Assembly: GCA_050485785.1 (NCBI GenBank)
Contig: JBJHCA010000095.1
Location: 1 to 11,120 of the forward strand
Direction: 5' to 3'
From: JBJHCA01 sp050485785
GTDB taxonomy: Bacteria; Bacteroidota; Bacteroidia; Chitinophagales; Saprospiraceae
DNA length: 11,120 nucleotides
Below, piece by piece: positions 6,435 through 11,120 of the stretch. Below the pieces are notes generated by a model, which saw only the letters and a program-made list of their open reading frames with translations, was not told the origin of the DNA and ran no database searches. Both the position numbers and the translations under genes were made by a program. How positions within the stretch are numbered: the first letter of the stretch is position 1; each line of letters opens with the position of its first letter.

Positions 6435-7325
6435 ATGAGTAAGAACAGAAGGCTGGAAATGGGCAAAGGTATCCGCGCTTTGCTGGACAATATCGATCAG
6501 TCGTCGGGGGAAGAGCACGATTCGGTAATTACAGAACTCAGCAGAAGTTTTGCCATGATTCCGCTGCATGAAATAGAGATCAATCCCTTTCAGCCACGTA
6601 CTGAATTTGATGCAGCTGCACTGGACGAGCTCGCCGCTTCAATCAGAAGTCTGGGACTGATACAACCCTTGACGGTTCGCAGGTTGCACAATCGCAAGTA
6701 TCAGCTGATATCCGGTGAGAGAAGATTGCGAGCCAGCGTTAAAGCCGGCCTCACGGAAGTACCTGCCTTTATCCGTATAGCCGATGATCAGGAGTTGCTC
6801 GAAATGGCACTGGTTGAAAACCTGCAACGCGAGGACCTGAATGCCATGGAAATTGCCATTACCTATCAGCGCTTGACCGATGAGTTCAATCTGACCCACG
6901 ATAAACTTGCAGATCGCCTGGGGAAGAATCGCAGCACCATCACCAATTACCTGCGCTTACTGAAGTTACCTCCGGGTATTCAACTCGGGATCCGCAAAGG
7001 AGAGGTATCCATGGGACATGCCCGGGCGCTGGTCGGTATCAGCGATGTGGCATTGCAAATTGTGATCTACAATGAAATTGTAAGTCAAAAACTCAGTGTA
7101 AGGGAAACCGAAGAGCTGATCAGAAAATACCTGAAGCCTGGTACCACTGGAAAATCAAAGGAAATTAAGCCTTCAGCACTGCAACATCTGGAGAACAACC
7201 TGAAATCATTCCTGAGTACCCGGGTCAATGTGCGCAAATCACCTGACGGCAAGGGTAAAATCGTTATTCACTTCAATAGCGATGATGATCTCAACCGCAT
7301 CCTGGACACCATGCAGTTTGAATAA
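6435..7325 (+). CDS. parB: ParB chromosome-partitioning protein (CTP-dependent DNA clamp)
   Basis: A 296-residue chromosomal ParB/Spo0J. The N-terminus has the ParA-activating basic segment (RRLEMGKGIRALL, residues 5-17). The CTP-binding domain shows NPFQPR at 50-55, GERRLRA at 94-100 and ENLQREDLN at 128-136, all expected for a working CTPase clamp. The parS-binding helix-turn-helix is LADRLGKNRSTITNYLRLLK at 158-177, followed by MGHARALVG at 193-201. A linker of about 15-20 residues leads to the C-terminal dimerisation domain (about 250-296). ParB loads at parS, spreads by sliding and works with ParA and SMC in segregation. The gene ends 54 bases from the 3' end of the convergent giant surface-protein gene. 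Confidence 0.97.
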   Translation: MSKNRRLEMGKGIRALLDNIDQSSGEEHDSVITELSRSFAMIPLHEIEINPFQPRTEFDAAALDELAASIRSLGLIQPLTVRRLHNRKYQLISGERRLRASVKAGLTEVPAFIRIADDQELLEMALVENLQREDLNAMEIAITYQRLTDEFNLTHDKLADRLGKNRSTITNYLRLLKLPPGIQLGIRKGEVSMGHARALVGISDVALQIVIYNEIVSQKLSVRETEELIRKYLKPGTTGKSKEIKPSALQHLENNLKSFLSTRVNVRKSPDGKGKIVIHFNSDDDLNRILDTMQFE

Positions 7326-7339
7326 ATACCGGATTTAAG

Positions 7340-7361
7340 CCGGCACTGTATCTACAGCCGG
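7340..7361. terminator. possible bidirectional hairpin between convergent genes
   Basis: In the 54-base gap between parB and the giant gene, CCGG (7340-7343) and CTGTA (7346-7350) can pair with TACAG (7353-7357) and CCGG (7358-7361). The stem has a 2-base bulge and a tight loop, and no real T-run follows on either strand. Its position suggests a terminator, but the structure is much weaker than the one at 2214-2248. Confidence 0.35.
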
Positions 7362-7379
7362 GTAAAAGGAAAATTAACT

Positions 7380-10300
7380 CTACTTGATCAGTGTTACATC
7401 TCCCCGGTAAGGTATCCTGTCGCCGTCAAGAAATTCCACTTCAATGTAGTAAATGTAAACTCCTGCATCCAGGTCACGGGTACGGGAAGTGCCGTTCCAT
7501 CCCAGCGAATAATCATTGGGGGCAAAGTTATTTCTGCTGAAAACCAGCCCGCCCCAGCGATCGTAAATCTGCATGGTAACTATTCTGCTTACACTGCTGC
7601 CGGCATACACCATAAACACATCATTATTTCCATCTCCGTTGGGGGAGAAAATATTGGGAATAAAAACGTTTCTGGTTCTGTCAATAATTATGGTGAGTTG
7701 ATCAGTTCCTGTACAGCCGGTACTGTCTGTGGCTGTCACCATATAAGTAGTGGTTTCCAAAGGAGAGGCTGAAGGATTAGGGCAATTAGTACAACTCAGG
7801 AAAACCGGCGGAGTCCAGTTTAAGGAAAGCAGAGACACATCAGGATTTGTGAAAATCTGAATATTGGCTGCTTCACCAAGCATTATCGTCTGATCCGGTC
7901 CTGCATTGACAGTTATCGGCGGTGGTTGATCGATATATACTTCCATTTCGGCAGTACAACCCAGTGAATCCTGAACAGCAAAAAGGTAGTACCCGGCTGA
8001 AAGATTCATGAACTCGTTGAAAGGCTGGAAAAATACACCTCCATTACTAAAGGTAAATGGTCCTGAACCTCCAATGATAACCGAATCGATCATCACGTAC
8101 CCGTCATCATAGCCATAGCAGGTTGGGAATGCTATACTGTCTATGGAAAACTGAATACTGTCGTTCTGGCCGATAATGGTGTTCAGTGTATCCATACAGC
8201 CATTGGCATCAGTGATCACAACCTGATACTGGCCTGCACTCAGATTGGTGGCTGTAGGTGTTGTCTGATTGAAGGGGTCGTTCCACATGTAAAAATACGG
8301 CACGGTACCGCCTGTTGGCACCACACTTGCTGTACCCGTTGATCCGCCAAAACAATTGACGGGAGTGTTGCTGATACTTCCGCCCAGCACCGGAGGCTGA
8401 CTGACCGTAATAGATATGGTTGGCGAACTGCAGCCGTTGTTGTCGGTAATCACCAACACATAAACTCCTGCAGCAAGTCCTGAAACTGAGTTTCCGGTTT
8501 CGCCGGGCAAGGTAACCCAGTTATATGAGTAAGGCGGAGTGCCACCCAGCGGATTGACAACAATTGAACCATTGCTGCCGCCAAAGCAGCTTACATTGGT
8601 TACCACGGGATTGCCCGGACTGATAGGATTGGGGCCGGGTACAAACACCGAGTCAATCCGTGTACAGCCGTTATCATCGGTTACCGTAACCTGATGGTAT
8701 CCCTGGTTAAGCTGAATGGCTGTGGCCCCAGTTTCGTTGTTATCCCAGACAAAAGTATAGGGCGCTGTTCCTCCAGAAGGGACGGCAGTTGCGGTTCCGT
8801 CGCTGGTGTTATAGCATGTGGTTCCGGTTACGCCGGTAAACGAAACAGCTATGGCTGGCGGGTTAATCAAAGTGGTATCTGCTACTGCAGTACATCCCGC
8901 TGCATCCGTTGCTGTTACTATATATTGCCCGGGAGGCAGGTTGGTGATTTGCGGTGTATTACCGCCGTTTGACCAACCAAAAGTGAATGGGCCGGTACCA
9001 CCACTGGCCGATGCTACAAGCACCCCGGTTTGCTGGTTGTGACAAAGCGGACTAGCGCCGGACAATTGTATCTCGATGGCATTGGGTTCGGTTACTGTGG
9101 CATCTGCTTCTGCAGAACAGCCATTCGCATCGGTTACGGTAACGGCATAAGTTCCGGCCGGCAATCCGGTTGGATTGGCGGTATTGGGCAGTGGCGGATT
9201 CCAGGTAAAAGTATAAGCACCTGTGCCTCCGGTTACCACTGTATTAATGGAGCCCGTGGCATCGCCATGACAAATGGCCGGACTGGGGGTAATGGAAGTT
9301 ATTGTGAGCTGTGGCGGATCGGATAAGATGACCATAAGCGGAGTCATACAGCCGTTGTCATCAGTTACTTCAACTGTATAAATTCCTGCGCCAAGTCCTG
9401 TAATGGAGGCAGTGGTTTCACCGGATGACCATAAATAGGTGTATTGCCCGGTAGCGGTAGTGCCGCCGGAAGCGCTCACTGTTATACTTCCGTTGCTGTC
9501 GCCAAAACACGATGGATTCTGAGAGGATGATTCCGTGACGATCAGTTCTGTTGGAGCTGTTAAACTGATGGTTGCTTCTGCATTACATACGCCGGTAGCA
9601 TCGTAAACGGTCACTGTATAGGTGCCTTCGGCCAGGTTGGAAGCTATAGCACTGTTGCCGGTGGAAGCATTGGCCGACCAGTCAAAGGAATAAGGGAGAT
9701 TGGTACTTCCCGATGGTGTGATTTCGATACTGCCGTTGTTGCCTGCAAAGCAAGAAGGGTCAGTTGGGTCAACATCCAGTGAAATAACTACGTTAGTGCC
9801 TACCGTGAAATTGGAAAATACGGCAGTACACGAGTTGGCATCCGTAACAGTAACTTCATAAGTGCCCGGATTGAGATTGACGGCAGTTTGGGTGGATTGC
9901 ACGGGTACCGTGTTCCAGGCATATTGATAAGGTGCTGTACCTGTATTCGGATCAATCGTTATGCTGATACTTCCATCCTCACTGCCACTGCAACTGGCGT
10001 CGGTAATGTTTGCCGGTCCGTCCAGATCAAGTGCAAGGGGTTCACTGACACTGGTGGAAGCAGTATTGGTGCAGCCGTTATTATCGGTTACGGTAACGCT
10101 GTAGTTACCCGGCGACAGATCAGATGTGGTTGCAGTGATATCGCCATTACTCCATAAGAAACTGTAAGGGCCAACGCCCCCGGAAGCAGTAGCCTGAATA
10201 AATCCGTCATTATTGCCAAAGCAGGTTGAATTACCTGAAGCAGAAATACTGGCGGCAAGAAATGATGGTTGTGATAACTGCACCGGTGAGGTTGATATGG

Positions 10301-11120
10301 TGTTACCTATATCATCAGTAACGGTAAAAGTATACTGTCCGGCAGGTAAGCCGGTCACATATACCGTATCACCGGAGGCTGCAACACTGCCTGTGGCCAC
10401 TGTAGTTCCGGCCTGATTGGCGAGATCGTAGGTATATGGATTGATGCCGCCTGTAACGGTTAGCCCAAGTGCTCCTGTTGAATCTCCAAAGCAAAGAATT
10501 GTAGTGGAAACAAAGGCTGATGCGGAAAGGGTCTGGGATAAGGTAAGGGTAATATTGGCAATTCCTCCTGTAGTATCCATTACGGTAATGGTATAATTTC
10601 CGGCCTGTGGTACGGTGTAGGTCAGTGTGCTGCCGTGCTCAGGCGTGCCTGCAGTCACGGTTCCGGTAATCAGCGGGTCGGCATTGTTTTCTATGGAAAC
10701 GCTGTAAAGCGATCCGTTGAATTCCGACAAACCTCCCTCCACATCGATGGATCCCTGAAGCTCATTGGTGCCGTTGTCAGTAATGGAAATATGATTCAGG
10801 TAAGTTACCGAAAAGGCATCGGCTGCATTCACGTGAACGCATTCATCTGGTGTGCCGAGTTCTTCAGTGATCAGGTTGGCATTGGTAACATGTGCATCCA
10901 TGGTTACCGGGGCAAACCATATCTCTACCGGATTTCCCGTGCCTTCGTAATTCAGGGTGGCATTGCCAATAATCCCGGCCATGCCCGCATTGAAAAAATA
11001 TGCATTCCCGGCTATTGTGGCATTCATCACCAGATAAACGCCTTGTCCCGGCGCACCGGAATAATTACAAACGTCATTGACAATATTGCTTACTAACGGT
11101 CCGGTAGCCGTGGGTGCACA
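7380..11120 (-). CDS. giant SprB-repeat surface protein with T9SS type B sorting domain, N-terminus outside window
   Basis: The frame stays open from the right edge to the TAG at 7380-7382, giving at least 1246 residues of a secreted or cell-surface protein. Reading from the right edge: about 200 residues of unrecognised sequence rich in Gly, Asn and Thr; eleven SprB-like repeats (7920-10523); a PKD/Ig-like segment starting VNAGPDQTIMLGE (about 7674-7919); and a C-terminal domain of about 97 residues with FIPNIFSPNGDGNNDVF, QIYDRWGGLVF, WNGTSR and DAGVYIYYIEV. That last domain is the gliding-motility-associated/CHU_C type, a type IX secretion type B signal. The signal peptide and any N-terminal domains lie beyond 11120. 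SprB itself is a gliding adhesin; adhesion or matrix attachment is inferred here. No porP/sprF-like partner gene lies downstream; the next gene is parB. Confidence 0.93.
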   Translation of the reverse strand, partial: CAPTATGPLVSNIVNDVCNYSGAPGQGVYLVMNATIAGNAYFFNAGMAGIIGNATLNYEGTGNPVEIWFAPVTMDAHVTNANLITEELGTPDECVHVNAADAFSVTYLNHISITDNGTNELQGSIDVEGGLSEFNGSLYSVSIENNADPLITGTVTAGTPEHGSTLTYTVPQAGNYTITVMDTTGGIANITLTLSQTLSASAFVSTTILCFGDSTGALGLTVTGGINPYTYDLANQAGTTVATGSVAASGDTVYVTGLPAGQYTFTVTDDIGNTISTSPVQLSQPSFLAASISASGNSTCFGNNDGFIQATASGGVGPYSFLWSNGDITATTSDLSPGNYSVTVTDNNGCTNTASTSVSEPLALDLDGPANITDASCSGSEDGSISITIDPNTGTAPYQYAWNTVPVQSTQTAVNLNPGTYEVTVTDANSCTAVFSNFTVGTNVVISLDVDPTDPSCFAGNNGSIEITPSGSTNLPYSFDWSANASTGNSAIASNLAEGTYTVTVYDATGVCNAEATISLTAPTELIVTESSSQNPSCFGDSNGSITVSASGGTTATGQYTYLWSSGETTASITGLGAGIYTVEVTDDNGCMTPLMVILSDPPQLTITSITPSPAICHGDATGSINTVVTGGTGAYTFTWNPPLPNTANPTGLPAGTYAVTVTDANGCSAEADATVTEPNAIEIQLSGASPLCHNQQTGVLVASASGGTGPFTFGWSNGGNTPQITNLPPGQYIVTATDAAGCTAVADTTLINPPAIAVSFTGVTGTTCYNTSDGTATAVPSGGTAPYTFVWDNNETGATAIQLNQGYHQVTVTDDNGCTRIDSVFVPGPNPISPGNPVVTNVSCFGGSNGSIVVNPLGGTPPYSYNWVTLPGETGNSVSGLAAGVYVLVITDNNGCSSPTISITVSQPPVLGGSISNTPVNCFGGSTGTASVVPTGGTVPYFYMWNDPFNQTTPTATNLSAGQYQVVITDANGCMDTLNTIIGQNDSIQFSIDSIAFPTCYGYDDGYVMIDSVIIGGSGPFTFSNGGVFFQPFNEFMNLSAGYYLFAVQDSLGCTAEMEVYIDQPPPITVNAGPDQTIMLGEAANIQIFTNPDVSLLSLNWTPPVFLSCTNCPNPSASPLETTTYMVTATDSTGCTGTDQLTIIIDRTRNVFIPNIFSPNGDGNNDVFMVYAGSSVSRIVTMQIYDRWGGLVFSRNNFAPNDYSLGWNGTSRTRDLDAGVYIYYIEVEFLDGDRIPYRGDVTLIK
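7920..10523 (-). repeat. eleven tandem SprB-like repeats within the giant surface protein gene
   Basis: Each unit begins with a Cys in a CFG/CYG/CHG-like start, continues with GG(T)xPYxYxW, LxAGxYxVTVTDxNGC and ends near a QPP/EPx junction. The first-Cys codons lie (high coordinate) at 10493, 10223, 9992, 9752, 9509, 9272, 9044, 8816, 8588, 8354 and 8120, giving periods of 270, 231, 240, 243, 237, 228, 228, 228, 234 and 234 bases. Three consecutive periods of exactly 228 suggest more recent duplication in the middle. The most upstream unit is longest and lacks the second Cys (DDIGNTIS instead of DxNGC). The units are diverged in DNA, with only short near-identical patches around the codons for VTVTDxNGC. 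Confidence 0.9.

Noticed and set aside
8694..9326. Plus-strand open frames opposite the giant gene
   Set aside because: They are antisense to the repeats, have Gly/Cys-rich shadow composition that recurs with the repeats, and show no family features.
7920..10523. Regular repeats that could be mistaken for a CRISPR or satellite array
   Set aside because: The period is about 230 bases, units are diverged in DNA and conserved as protein, and the frame is open throughout.
10635..11096. 153-codon plus-strand open frame
   Set aside because: It is antisense to the clearly coding N-terminal part of the giant protein and resembles no known protein.

Overview
The window looks like chromosomal DNA of a member of the Bacteroidota. 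Three things point there: a very large secreted protein made of SprB-like repeats and ending in the gliding-motility/type IX secretion 'type B' C-terminal domain; a promoter matching the Bacteroidota form (TTTG-N19-TATCTTTG) upstream of the UPF0173 gene; and start codons without clear Shine-Dalgarno sequences. Genus cannot be judged from the sequence alone.

Region by region. (1) 1-881, minus strand: a decayed IS1595-family (ISXO2-like) transposase with two in-frame stops, one frameshift and a lost zinc-ribbon cysteine; it runs off the left edge. (2) 882-1294: AT-rich spacer with a possible 33-residue membrane peptide, a 14-bp direct repeat and, just before the next gene, a perfect 15-bp dyad. 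(3) 1295-2197, plus: a helix-turn-helix regulator with a LexA/S24-like domain that lacks the catalytic Ser, plus a coiled coil and a basic tail. A strong bidirectional terminator separates it from the convergent genes. (4) 4756-2257, minus: a compact three-gene operon of an NAD(P)H-dependent FMN reductase, a family 5 (peptide/nickel-type) solute-binding lipoprotein without adjacent permease genes, and a small SCP2 lipid-binding-fold protein. (5) 4903-7325, plus: a UPF0173 metal-dependent hydrolase followed closely by parA and parB, apparently one transcription unit from the promoter at 4851-4881. (6) 7380-11120, minus: the 3' part of the giant surface protein gene, convergent with parB and open through the right edge.

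How the genes work together: ParA and ParB are the chromosome-segregation ATPase and the CTP-dependent DNA clamp, and their pairing with UPF0173 is the main operon-level link here. The three-gene minus-strand operon combines redox, solute-binding and lipid-binding folds, and its joint role is unknown. The giant protein should be exported by the type IX system and is unrelated to its parB neighbour. I found no CRISPR array, rRNA or tRNA. I found no clear undescribed system; the best candidates for a second look are the S24-dead regulator with its dyad, the orphan solute-binding operon, the UPF0173-parAB unit and the giant repeat protein.
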